Source: Chloroflexota bacterium (lineage in GTDB: Bacteria; Chloroflexota; Ktedonobacteria; Ktedonobacterales; Ktedonobacteraceae). From it: a stretch of 11,785 nucleotides of DNA. Each line of letters begins with the position of its first letter. The first letter of the stretch is position 1. Positions 1 through 6,582 of the stretch are shown one piece after another. The stretch is taken from the NCBI GenBank assembly GCA_005881495.1, contig VBHI01000143.1:1-11785 (forward strand), written 5' to 3'. The notes under the pieces are model-generated. The model saw only the letters and a list, made by a program, of their open reading frames with translations, ran no database searches and had not been told where the DNA came from. Position numbers and translations under genes: made by a program.

Positions 1-2008
1 CAAGGATCTCTGGCTCATCGGCAATTAAGTAGTGCCCCGTGACGCTGTGGCGAGTTGCCGGCAGTGTCCCGTTGCGTATTCGAGTGTACAACCAGTTGCG
101 ATGGACCTCCAGTTCCTGGGCTAACCCAAACACGGTCCACTGCCCATCGACCTTGGCTTGGGTTTTGAACTGCTCGGTCAAGGAGATCTGTCCGCGTGCT
201 CGACGGATCTCCCCCACCTGCGAGGCAGGAATGTGTGCACTGCGCGCAGAACGAAAGCCTTCAGTTGAAACGATCCGCGCGATCTCGGAGTCCTGGTAGC
301 CTTGAGCTCCCAGAGCCAGAATTCGCTCCACCAATTGTTCATACCCGCTCACGTCCGAGCCGCGGGCAATCGGAGGATGGACTGAGAACGGGGTAACGGC
401 CCCACTCACCCACACGATTCTGGCTTCGACGGTATCGGGCGTTGGTCGTGTCACGATGATACGCCGGATCAGGCTGCGCAAGACTTCCTTCTGGTGGGCA
501 GGTGTCAAACATCCACTTGCCCACATCGCGGGAAGATGGCGCCCAATATCCTGCAATTGTTCTTTCATTTCTTCCGTTAGTTCGGGGGTCTGAGGCTGCG
601 AAGCCATGCGTTCCATCTCCTCTCGCGCTTCGACCACTGCCTGCAGCGCGATCTCCCAGCGACGTTCGAGTTCGGCTGCCACAAGGCGATTGGCTGGATC
701 GACAGCCTGATAGTGCCGCTGGGCGAGTCCGGCCTCGTATTCTGCTCGTGTCACCTGATCAGCACGCAGCGTGGCCAGGCGTGCGGCGTCCGCTCGATGG
801 GCGGAGAGTACCTCTTCCAGAAGGTTCAGTTCGGCCGGGGCCAGTGCCTGGAAGAAGGCATCCACGATAACTGCTTCCAGGCTGGCCCCATCCACATGCA
901 AACAGGTTGCGGCTCCATAACTGGCGGCGAGCGCTGTACAGGTGTAGCGTCGTTGCGGTTTGTAAGTGACCCGCATCTGATAGCCACACCGTCCACATAC
1001 GACTAACCCAGCTAAGAGGGCGGTTCCTTGCCGTGGAGCTCCATGGGCCCGCCGTGCGAAATCGCTGGCATTGTCTGCCAGGCGTGCCTGATTGGCCAGA
1101 AACTGCTCCCACGTGATATACGCAGGATACACCCCGTGATGGATCGTTGTCCACTCTTCCAGCGGGCGCCGGACCTGACGGAGCTGGCCAGGTCGTCGAT
1201 CGGGATGGGGGCCTCTGCGCCCATAGACGAAGGCTCCTGCGTAGGCTGGATTGTGCAGAATCTCACTCAGAGCAGCTTGAGTGGGTTTGCGCCAGACGAG
1301 TTGACCGGCGTAGGGTCCCCCACGCTGGTGGCGAGGCAAGAGAATGCCATCATCGCGCAGGCTCCGGAGAACTTTCTGACAACTGCCCAGGGCCTCAAAA
1401 CGAGCAAAGACCAGCTCGATGGTTCGCTGCACCTGTAAATCAGGTGTCTTGCTCACCTTTCCATCCTCGAGGCGAACTAACCCTGTCGGCACATGTTGGT
1501 GGTAGCGCCCTTGTTCAATCTGGCGTTGTCGCCCGGCATCCATGCGTAAACGCAGGGTATGGAGCTCCGCTTCGCTCAGAAGCCCTCGCAGGCCGAGTAA
1601 AAGGCGATCATTGTAATCGCGTGGATCGTAGATGCCCTCGGTATCCGCAATCAGAACCCCAACTACAGTCGCCAGATCCAGCAAGGTGTACCAATCGGTG
1701 TTGTTGCGAGCCAGACGGCTGGCTTCATAGGCCAATATCAGACCAACCTTACCGAGGGAAACAGCGGCGACCAGACTTTGGAACCCTGGACGCTGACTGT
1801 CTTGCCCAGATTGCCCCAGGTCGCAATCGATGAGATGGATCCGCTCGGGCAGCCAACCTAGCTCGATTGCTCGCTGCACCAGCGCATACTGATTGTGCCG
1901 GCTCTCTTGATTCTGTTGCACTTGTTTGAGGGTCGACTGACGAACATACACATAGGCTTCGCGTTCGCGGTGACGCTTGGTAATCTTGTTAGGAGCAAGA
2001 GCGATCAT
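1..2008 (-). CDS. Large serine recombinase, 3' end beyond window
   Basis: Site-specific DNA integrase/resolvase of the large serine recombinase family, which cuts and rejoins DNA through a serine-DNA intermediate. The frame is open for 669 codons from ATG at 2008 and leaves the window at base 1, so the C-terminus is missing. The start has a good ribosome-binding site, AGGAGG, 6 bases upstream. Visible parts: catalytic domain with YVRQS (Ser25 nucleophile) and a DLGQSGQDSQRPGF segment near residue 65, plus EASRLARNN near 95; a Recombinase domain about residues 165-260; a zinc ribbon with C338, C341, C357 and C369; a long charged helical, probably coiled-coil segment about 390-475; then a small HTH-like segment (GYQDSEIARI) and a further HTH-like module (WTVFGLAQEL, about 623-669). 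It overlaps the 73-codon gene by 20 bases and the 175-codon frame by 4 (ATGA), suggesting translational coupling. The family assignment is secure; whether it is active is unknown. Confidence 0.93.
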   Translation of the reverse strand, partial: MIALAPNKITKRHREREAYVYVRQSTLKQVQQNQESRHNQYALVQRAIELGWLPERIHLIDCDLGQSGQDSQRPGFQSLVAAVSLGKVGLILAYEASRLARNNTDWYTLLDLATVVGVLIADTEGIYDPRDYNDRLLLGLRGLLSEAELHTLRLRMDAGRQRQIEQGRYHQHVPTGLVRLEDGKVSKTPDLQVQRTIELVFARFEALGSCQKVLRSLRDDGILLPRHQRGGPYAGQLVWRKPTQAALSEILHNPAYAGAFVYGRRGPHPDRRPGQLRQVRRPLEEWTTIHHGVYPAYITWEQFLANQARLADNASDFARRAHGAPRQGTALLAGLVVCGRCGYQMRVTYKPQRRYTCTALAASYGAATCLHVDGASLEAVIVDAFFQALAPAELNLLEEVLSAHRADAARLATLRADQVTRAEYEAGLAQRHYQAVDPANRLVAAELERRWEIALQAVVEAREEMERMASQPQTPELTEEMKEQLQDIGRHLPAMWASGCLTPAHQKEVLRSLIRRIIVTRPTPDTVEARIVWVSGAVTPFSVHPPIARGSDVSGYEQLVERILALGAQGYQDSEIARIVSTEGFRSARSAHIPASQVGEIRRARGQISLTEQFKTQAKVDGQWTVFGLAQELEVHRNWLYTRIRNGTLPATRHSVTGHYLIADEPEIL

Positions 2009-2210
2009 TGAGCACCTCCTGAAAAACGCGGCGCAGCGTGGTCCTGACTCCCATCTGCATGGCCAGGGGTAAGGTTGCCCAGATTTGCTGAGGAGACAAA
2101 AACACCACTGGGATCGGGAAAGGAGCCGGCATCGGTTCTGGATCTGGAAACGGCAAGGGCAGTTGACGAAGGGGTGGCAGAGCTGAGTTGTGTGCTTTCG
2201 GCTGGTTCAT
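1989..2210 (-). CDS. Small recombinase-associated protein (73 aa)
   Basis: A 73-codon frame lies just upstream of the recombinase and overlaps its start by 20 bases. The chosen ATG at 2210 has AGGAGG 6 bases upstream, one of the best ribosome-binding sites in the window; an ATG two codons earlier sits directly against the AGGAGG and is too close. The N-terminal half is proline-rich (LPLPFPDPEPMPAPFPIP). The C-terminal half looks like an amphipathic helical unit with W, LP and a QEV tail. I recall similar short proteins with a W-x-x-LP segment beside serine recombinases in Chloroflexota, but cannot confirm this by search. A role as a recombinase partner or directionality factor is inference only. 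This frame lies inside the longer 175-codon frame, so at least one of the two may not be expressed over the shared bases. Confidence 0.6.
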   Translation of the reverse strand: MNQPKAHNSALPPLRQLPLPFPDPEPMPAPFPIPVVFLSPQQIWATLPLAMQMGVRTTLRRVFQEVLNDRSCS

Positions 2211-2532
2211 GAGCATCCTCCTGGTTAGGACATACCAAAGGGGATAACACATGCAGAAGCCTCTGCAATCCAGCAACAGAGAGTCGGCATGCCACAAGGA
2301 CGTGGGGTTCACTGGCAAGGCTGGTCGCGCTCACCGGGATTGCTCGCTCAATGCCTGGGTGGAGCCACACCAGACAGACACGGCCGAGGCGTTGTTTCAC
2401 GGTGACACCAATCAGCGGAAAGCTGAGGCTGTAGAGCGGATGGGTTGGATCAGTGACCTCAACCCTGTCGGTGGAAAGTGCGGTTAATCCCAGCGGGGTA
2501 TTCTGTTGGAATGGGTTTGAAGCAGTCACCAT
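2005..2532 (-). CDS. Recombinase-cassette small protein, C-terminus uncertain
   Basis: First gene of the recombinase cassette, 175 codons from ATG at 2532; only a weak AGGG precedes the start. Residues about 24-100 look like a genuine domain: V-T-DPTHPLY at 26-34, a FPL strand, a VCLVWL strand and an IPVSATSLA segment, followed by a leucine-rich helix. I recall DPTHPL-type proteins of about 100 residues next to serine recombinases in Chloroflexota; they resemble small DUFs such as DUF5372, but I cannot verify the match. Beyond about residue 103 the composition changes to Ser/Ala/Pro/Asp-rich sequence read across the 73-codon gene in another frame. That tail may be a read-through extension from a lost stop codon. 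The frame ends in TGA overlapping the recombinase ATG (ATGA). Function unknown. Confidence 0.55.
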   Translation of the reverse strand: MVTASNPFQQNTPLGLTALSTDRVEVTDPTHPLYSLSFPLIGVTVKQRLGRVCLVWLHPGIERAIPVSATSLASEPHVLVACRLSVAGLQRLLHVLSPLVCPNQEDAHEPAESTQLSSATPSSTALAVSRSRTDAGSFPDPSGVFVSSANLGNLTPGHADGSQDHAAPRFSGGAQ

Positions 2533-2656
2533 ACTTACCCTGGTAGCTTTTAATCTGGGTTTAATAGTCGGAATGGTCTTAGGTCGTTCTCATTTTATTC
2601 GCTGATTGTATGTTGGCTGCTCTATGCTCTAGATTTTGACATGGGAAGGCAAAAAA

Positions 2657-3199
2657 ATGAGCAAACATGTTCGCCCGCCTTGGGACGATTACTACATGAA
2701 TATTGCCTGGGACGTGTCGACTCGTTCAAATTGTCAGCGTCGTCCAGTCGGTGCGTTGATTGTAGTAGATCGCAGAATTGTGAGTACCGGTTATAATGGA
2801 ACGCCTTTTGGCGTGAAAAACTGCAATGAGGGCGGTTGTCCTCGTTGCGCTTCCGATGCTCCTCGTCACCAGGGATATGAAACGTGCCTCTGTGTACACG
2901 CAGAACAAAATGCTGTTCTGCTCGCTGCGCGCCAGGGTACTGCCACCGATCTTGCAAGCCTCTTTGTGACACTGCGTCCATGCTTTGATTGTCTTAAAGC
3001 GATGATACAGGCTGGTATTCGTGAGATCGTTTATGATCAACCATTCGATTATAACGGCAATATGGAAAAAGTATATCAAACGCTTGTAGTAGAAGCAGGC
3101 ATAGTTATGCGTCAACATCCTTACAGCGCGACACATATTCTTTCACCTTTAGCGAATTCTGCAAGCCAGTTTACAGGACCTGAGATGCCACCCGTCTAA
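2657..3199 (+). CDS. Deoxycytidylate (dCMP) deaminase family protein, ComEB-like
   Basis: Zinc-dependent cytidine/deoxycytidylate deaminase fold, 180 residues. The family hydrolyses dCMP to dUMP and ammonia in the cytoplasm, feeding thymidylate synthesis. Catalytic residues are visible: HAEQNA supplies zinc ligand His81 and proton shuttle Glu83, and PCFDC supplies ligands Cys109 and Cys112. Other family signatures are CQRRPVGA (26-33), GYNGTP (45-50) and the CNEGGCPRC insert (56-64), typical of the dCMP deaminase/ComEB branch with a second metal site. ATG at 2657 is preferred because GGAAGG lies 7 bases upstream; a TTG seven codons earlier would overlap that site. The length fits the family. 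It is transcribed away from the recombinase cassette, 124 bases from its first gene. The exact nucleotide substrate is inferred from the family. Confidence 0.9.
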   Translation: MSKHVRPPWDDYYMNIAWDVSTRSNCQRRPVGALIVVDRRIVSTGYNGTPFGVKNCNEGGCPRCASDAPRHQGYETCLCVHAEQNAVLLAARQGTATDLASLFVTLRPCFDCLKAMIQAGIREIVYDQPFDYNGNMEKVYQTLVVEAGIVMRQHPYSATHILSPLANSASQFTGPEMPPV

Positions 3200-3215
3200 A
3201 AAGGCTGTAGAAAGA

Positions 3216-3254
3216 GAACAGTAATGTTCCGTTAATGCGAAATGTAGTGCACTA
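3216..3254. repeat. Two short palindromes between deaminase and hypothetical gene
   Basis: GAACA-GTAA-TGTTC (3216-3229) and the perfect 10-bp palindrome TAGTGCACTA (3245-3254) lie in the 109-base gap after the deaminase gene. Neither has a following T run, so they are not obvious terminators. Either could be a small operator, but such lengths also occur by chance. Confidence 0.2.
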
Positions 3255-3308
3255 GCAGGATCAGAAGCAATCTTACTCTTACGGTATAGGTAACCAGGAG
3301 GCACTGGC

Positions 3309-3686
3309 ATGTTGCAAACAAACGAGAAAGCCTGGATGCGGCATCGCGGCAAATGGATTGAGATCGCGAATCCTCTCTACGGGATCGACTCACCAGACGC
3401 CAACGATAGGCGGCAAAGTTTGCGTGAATACAGGCGCAAATGGTGGACTGTTGGACCGACTTTTCTTTATCCTGATTATCAAGGCGTTTTGATATACACG
3501 TACGTCTACGAAGGAAAACGGAATTTACCTTCCTTCATGATCTGGATACATGCAATGGGACAGGACATTGCGCTGTATGCGCAAGAGTTTCCCGACCTTC
3601 TAGATGTTCTTAACTCATTCACACCGCTTGTACTTATCGATATCTTTGTGGATTTGTACCGGCGAAGCCAGGAAAGGGAGGCATAA
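3309..3686 (+). CDS. Hypothetical protein (125 aa)
   Basis: I do not recognise this protein. The start at 3309 is well supported by AGGAGG 7 bases upstream. The sequence is soluble-looking and rich in aromatic residues (KWWTVGPTFLYPDY near 44-57; SFMIWIHAMGQDIALYAQEF near 75-93), with a basic N-terminal third and a hydrophobic C-terminal helix (LVLIDIFVDLYRRS) too amphipathic to be a clear membrane anchor. No signal peptide, cysteine cluster or catalytic motif is visible. It follows the deaminase gene by 109 bases on the same strand, so co-transcription is possible but not shown. It converges with the aldo/keto reductase gene, 35 bases away. Confidence 0.72.
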   Translation: MLQTNEKAWMRHRGKWIEIANPLYGIDSPDANDRRQSLREYRRKWWTVGPTFLYPDYQGVLIYTYVYEGKRNLPSFMIWIHAMGQDIALYAQEFPDLLDVLNSFTPLVLIDIFVDLYRRSQEREA

Positions 3687-3721
3687 CAGACAAGGGTTAA
3701 CCTTTTTGAGCGATCAACAAG

Positions 3722-4681
3722 TTAGTTTTCCCAGTCTGATAAAGCCTTGTCAATCACTGCTATATCTTCGTCTGTGAAGCTCCAGTCGCACCCGTTCAGC
3801 ATCTGCTGTGCTTCCAGTGCGCTGCGTATGCCGATAATAGCGCCCGTCACAGCCGGATGTCTCAATATCCAGGCAATTGCCAGCTCGAATAGTGTTCTAT
3901 TATGGTCGTGGGCGAAAGATTGTAACGTTTTCCGCAACTGCTTGAGCCTGGTATAGGTTGGTTCCTGAGCAAATGGGCGCTTTCGACGAAAATCCTGGGG
4001 GTCAAGGACCTCTAAATCAAAGGTGTCCACCAGGAACCCACTGGCCAGAGGTGACCAGCAGAGCACACCGATGTTGTGCGCTTGCGAGAAGGATAAAACG
4101 TCGCGCTCTATTTCGCGATTGAGCAGGTTATATTGATGTTGATTGGAGGCTATTGGCCCCAGTGCCAACACCCGCTCCATCAGTGCCACTGGATGATTGG
4201 ATAAGCCGCCGTAGCGAACTTTGCCTTCCTGGATCAGCGCTTGCAGCGCGCCCCAGGATTCTTCAATAGGAGTGTGAGGATCTGGGTCGTGAAACTGGTA
4301 GAGGTCAATATAGTCGGTCTGCAAATTGCGTAAACTGGCCTCGACTTCACGGCGAATACTCTCAGGCTTGAGACTTTCATACCAATCTCCCTGCTCGTCA
4401 CGAAGCGTGCCGCACTTGGTAAAAATATATGCCTTATCGCGCTTGCCACGCAGAGCTTTGCCAACAATCTGTTCTGCGCGTCCCCAGCCATAAAAGGGAG
4501 CAGTGTCAATCCAGTTCACGCCGAGGTCGATGGCAGTCTCAATAGCTCTCAACGCCTCATCTTCATCTTGTGGTCCCCAATATATTTTCCAATCGGTAGC
4601 GGAACCAATGGGGGCTGTTCCAATACCAACTTTCGTAATTTCGAGATCGCTCTGGCCAAGCCGCCTGGTTAACTGTTGCAT
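3722..4681 (-). CDS. Aldo/keto reductase
   Basis: NAD(P)H-dependent aldo/keto reductase, a cytoplasmic (beta/alpha)8-barrel enzyme that reduces aldehydes and ketones, 319 residues from ATG at 4681. The catalytic tetrad is complete: Asp59 and Tyr64 in WIDTAPFYGWGRAE, Lys89 in FTKCGT and His131 in YQFHDPD. The SNHPVAL segment near 190 and the C-terminal IIGIRSALEAQQ segment, which normally contacts the NADP phosphate, are also present. The start was chosen because GGGAGG lies 7 bases upstream; a TTG five codons earlier is itself part of that ribosome-binding site. The substrate cannot be told from sequence; the subgroup resembles the YghZ/oxidoreductase-type AKRs near drug or sugar metabolism genes. 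It is a single-gene unit on the minus strand. Confidence 0.93.
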   Translation of the reverse strand: MQQLTRRLGQSDLEITKVGIGTAPIGSATDWKIYWGPQDEDEALRAIETAIDLGVNWIDTAPFYGWGRAEQIVGKALRGKRDKAYIFTKCGTLRDEQGDWYESLKPESIRREVEASLRNLQTDYIDLYQFHDPDPHTPIEESWGALQALIQEGKVRYGGLSNHPVALMERVLALGPIASNQHQYNLLNREIERDVLSFSQAHNIGVLCWSPLASGFLVDTFDLEVLDPQDFRRKRPFAQEPTYTRLKQLRKTLQSFAHDHNRTLFELAIAWILRHPAVTGAIIGIRSALEAQQMLNGCDWSFTDEDIAVIDKALSDWEN

Positions 4682-4992
4682 ACAACTGCCTCCCAATAAA
4701 TGTATTATTTGATACCTGGCTGATTACTACCAGTCTAACGAATAAATCAGCTCCAGGGACTGGACAATAGACCAGCATGTAAGCTGTACGAACGTTCAAG
4801 CTCTGCTGACTTATCTACCTGTTGATCATGGTGAAAAAGCACCCCGTTTATGAATGAGTCTTTACTTCATCCAATTGGTGGATGTTTTTTAGGACTTCCA
4901 ACCGTATATTACCTATAAGGGGTAAGGTTCAGCGGGAAAAATAGGATGATACCCAATGAAAAAACAAGATGGCGAAAGGAGTACTGGAGATT
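4682..4992. other. Divergent intergenic region, 311 bases
   Basis: This gap separates the minus-strand reductase from the plus-strand DUF1963 gene, so it should hold promoters for both. I see the 8-bp palindrome GAACGTTC near 4790, a hairpin with a T run at 4868-4890, and AT-rich stretches (TATATTACCTATAAGG near 4905-4920) that could carry a -10 element. No unambiguous -35/-10 pair stands out. A short frame starting at ATG 4955 (about 50 codons, in another frame from DUF1963) looks spurious. Confidence 0.4.
4868..4890 (+). terminator. Hairpin followed by six T residues
   Basis: CATCCA (4868-4873), loop ATTGG, TGGATG (4879-4884), then TTTTTT (4885-4890). The shape is that of a Rho-independent terminator on the plus strand, although the stem is only 6 bp. 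No plus-strand gene ends just upstream, since the reductase is on the minus strand. If real, it would stop antisense transcription or act as a leader attenuator for the DUF1963 gene 100 bases downstream. Confidence 0.35.
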
Positions 4993-5844
4993 ATGGACAA
5001 AGCAGATCTGCAAGCCGTGTTCGTCGCGGCAGGACTTTCACGGTTGATAAAAGACATCGATCGGTTGGCTCGACCATCGATCCGAATTACAGCAGCAGAG
5101 GTCGATGAATCCTTTCTGTATGTTGGCGCTTCGAAGCTTGGTGGTGTGCCCGACCTACCTACTGGAGCGCCCTGGCCGGAGTGGAAGGGACTGCCGCAGT
5201 CGTTTATCGCGCAAATTCGCCTTGATGATGTGAGCCAGTATGATACCGAAAAGGTACTGCCTCAAAGCGGAATGCTCTGGTTTTTCTACGACGCGCAACA
5301 GCAGACTTTTGGCGAGGACCCGGTTGATCGTGGAGGCTGGCAAGTTCTCTATACAGACGGTGATCTTAACGCACTGCAACGCGCGTTAGCACCAACTACA
5401 CTTCCAGCAACGAGCCAGTATCATGCCTGTTTGCTCAGTTTTGCAAGCGAGTTAACGTTATCTCAGCAGCCCAAGCTTGAGATACCTGAACTGGATTGGT
5501 CAGACGATGACCAAAAGAAATATGAATCAGTACTCTCCTCGTTTTCCAGCCAGGCCGATCATGCCACGCCGCATCATCGCATGCTGGGCAACCCTGATAC
5601 TATTCAGGATGATATGCGACTGCAGTACCAGCTTACCTCAAACGGTGTAACCGATATAGATGATCCACGCGCCGCAGCATTGTCGAAAGGGGCTATGGAC
5701 TGGCAATTGCTCTTGCAAGTAGACACCGATGATACTATCGGGATGCGTTGGGGCAACGCTGGGATGCTGTACTACTGGATCAGTTTGGCTGATCTACCAA
5801 CGAGACAGTTTAATGCGAGCTGGCTTGTGCTGCAATCTGAGTGA
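4993..5844 (+). CDS. DUF1963 (YwqG-like) family protein
   Basis: Protein of 283 residues that resembles the DUF1963/YwqG family, whose biochemical role is not established. Signatures visible: an N-terminal helix ending in RLARPSIRI (24-32), SKLGGVPDLP followed by APWPEW (47-63), FIAQIRLDDV, a GMLWFFYD strand near 93-100, HRMLGNPDTIQDD near 196-208, WQLLLQVDTDD near 233, and a closing YYWISLADL motif near 259. The repeated LGG-P-LP and LLQ/IAQ segments are the usual family hallmarks. There is no signal peptide or membrane segment, so it is probably cytoplasmic. The start is uncertain. ATG at 4993 has AAAGGAG 11 bases upstream and gives the usual family N-terminus; ATG at 4969 is in frame eight codons earlier but lacks a ribosome-binding site. 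It appears to be a single-gene unit. Confidence 0.85.
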   Translation: MDKADLQAVFVAAGLSRLIKDIDRLARPSIRITAAEVDESFLYVGASKLGGVPDLPTGAPWPEWKGLPQSFIAQIRLDDVSQYDTEKVLPQSGMLWFFYDAQQQTFGEDPVDRGGWQVLYTDGDLNALQRALAPTTLPATSQYHACLLSFASELTLSQQPKLEIPELDWSDDDQKKYESVLSSFSSQADHATPHHRMLGNPDTIQDDMRLQYQLTSNGVTDIDDPRAAALSKGAMDWQLLLQVDTDDTIGMRWGNAGMLYYWISLADLPTRQFNASWLVLQSE

Positions 5845-5913
5845 AAGACGCGTTTACATTTACAAGCAATAGGCAAACTTTCAAGGGTGAAGGCGAGGTG
5901 CAGGAGCATCGGC

Positions 5914-5940
5914 CTCTAACTGGATCGCGGGTCTCTAACT
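5914..5940 (+). repeat. Direct repeat CTCTAACT, 19-base period
   Basis: CTCTAACT occurs at 5914-5921 and again at 5933-5940, ending three bases before the proposed -35 of the lipoprotein gene. A period near two helical turns, placed directly upstream of a promoter, is where an activator could bind. The repeat is short and no regulator is identified. Confidence 0.3.
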
Positions 5941-5942
5941 CC

Positions 5943-5972
5943 GTGCCACCGCCTCTTTTTCCCTCTTATAAT
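5943..5972 (+). promoter_or_regulatory. Putative sigma-70-type promoter of the lipoprotein gene
   Basis: A perfect TATAAT (5967-5972) lies 18 bases after GTGCCA (5943-5948), which matches the consensus -35 at four of six positions. It is about 50 bases before the ATG at 6022 and points toward it. The sigma factor preference in this organism is assumed. Confidence 0.5.
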
Positions 5973-6021
5973 TATCCTGAGGGATAGGAAGCCTATTTCA
6001 ATACGAAGGAGAAGGGAAATC

Positions 6022-6579
6022 ATGAAAAAGCTCATCTGTTGGCTTGGACTGCTCGCGACTCTCACAATCATATTCAGTGGCTGTGGTTCGGTGAATATAA
6101 CCTTACCGACTACCACGCCTACTGCCGGTAACAATACGACTGGGGCCGGGCCGCACTGGGGAGTGCAGACCAAGACTTCTGGATGCGTGGCGCAAGGTGG
6201 TCTGCCCGACTCGGCGTGTACTCCCGGTGCTCTCCTGGCAACTGGAACGAAGGATGCCATCTGTCAATCAGGATACGCCAGCTCGGTGCGCAATGTGCCG
6301 ACAAGTGAGAAGGACCAGGTATACGCCGAGTACGGCATAGCACATCACTCGCCAGGCCAGTACGAAGTTGATCACCTGGTCAGCCTGGAGTTGGGCGGCT
6401 CAAACGATATCTCGAACCTCTGGCCAGAACTTGCCAGTCCCAAGCCAGGCTTTCACGAAAAAGATAAAGTCGAAAATTACCTGCACAGCCAGGTATGTTC
6501 AGGGGCTATCTCTCTGAAAGAGGCGCAGATCGAGATTGCTACGAACTGGCTGGGGGTATACAATCGGATGCCGCATTAG
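6022..6579 (+). CDS. Secreted lipoprotein with HNH-like motif
   Basis: Protein of 185 residues preceded by AAGGAG/AAGGG just upstream of ATG 6022. Residues 1-20 form a lipoprotein signal peptide: MKK, a hydrophobic core, then FSGC with Cys21 as the lipidated residue. A Thr/Pro/Asn-rich linker (about 24-45) follows, as expected for a surface-tethered protein. The mature domain has Cys55, Cys66, Cys81 and a later Cys near 159, suitable for disulfides. The centre reads YEVDHLVSLELGGSNDISNL (114-133), with D117, H118, N128 and N132 spaced as in HNH/beta-beta-alpha-metal nucleases. I recall exported proteins with this VDH-SLELGGSND-NLWP signature in actinobacteria and Chloroflexota, usually called hypothetical or HNH endonuclease. 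Nuclease activity is inference. It lies tail to tail with the YihY gene, 3 bases away. Confidence 0.82.
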   Translation: MKKLICWLGLLATLTIIFSGCGSVNITLPTTTPTAGNNTTGAGPHWGVQTKTSGCVAQGGLPDSACTPGALLATGTKDAICQSGYASSVRNVPTSEKDQVYAEYGIAHHSPGQYEVDHLVSLELGGSNDISNLWPELASPKPGFHEKDKVENYLHSQVCSGAISLKEAQIEIATNWLGVYNRMPH

Positions 6580-6582
6580 TAG

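Noticed and set aside
1147..1833. 228-codon plus-strand frame and other long plus-strand frames between 39 and 1833
   Set aside because: They are shadows of the minus-strand recombinase, which carries clear family motifs; the plus-strand proteins are low-complexity Arg/Pro/Cys-rich with no recognisable domain.
2636..2656. TTG start seven codons before the deaminase ATG
   Set aside because: The ATG at 2657 has GGAAGG at good spacing, and the TTG extension overlaps that site and adds no family sequence.
2657..3686. Deaminase plus unknown gene beside a recombinase as a phage-defence module
   Set aside because: The deaminase has the features of housekeeping dCMP deaminase and no fused defence domain; nothing else in the neighbourhood is a known defence gene.
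3692..3707. Possible terminator AAGGGTTAACCTTTTT between the 125-residue gene and the reductase
   Set aside because: The stem is only four base pairs with an imperfect loop, too weak to call.
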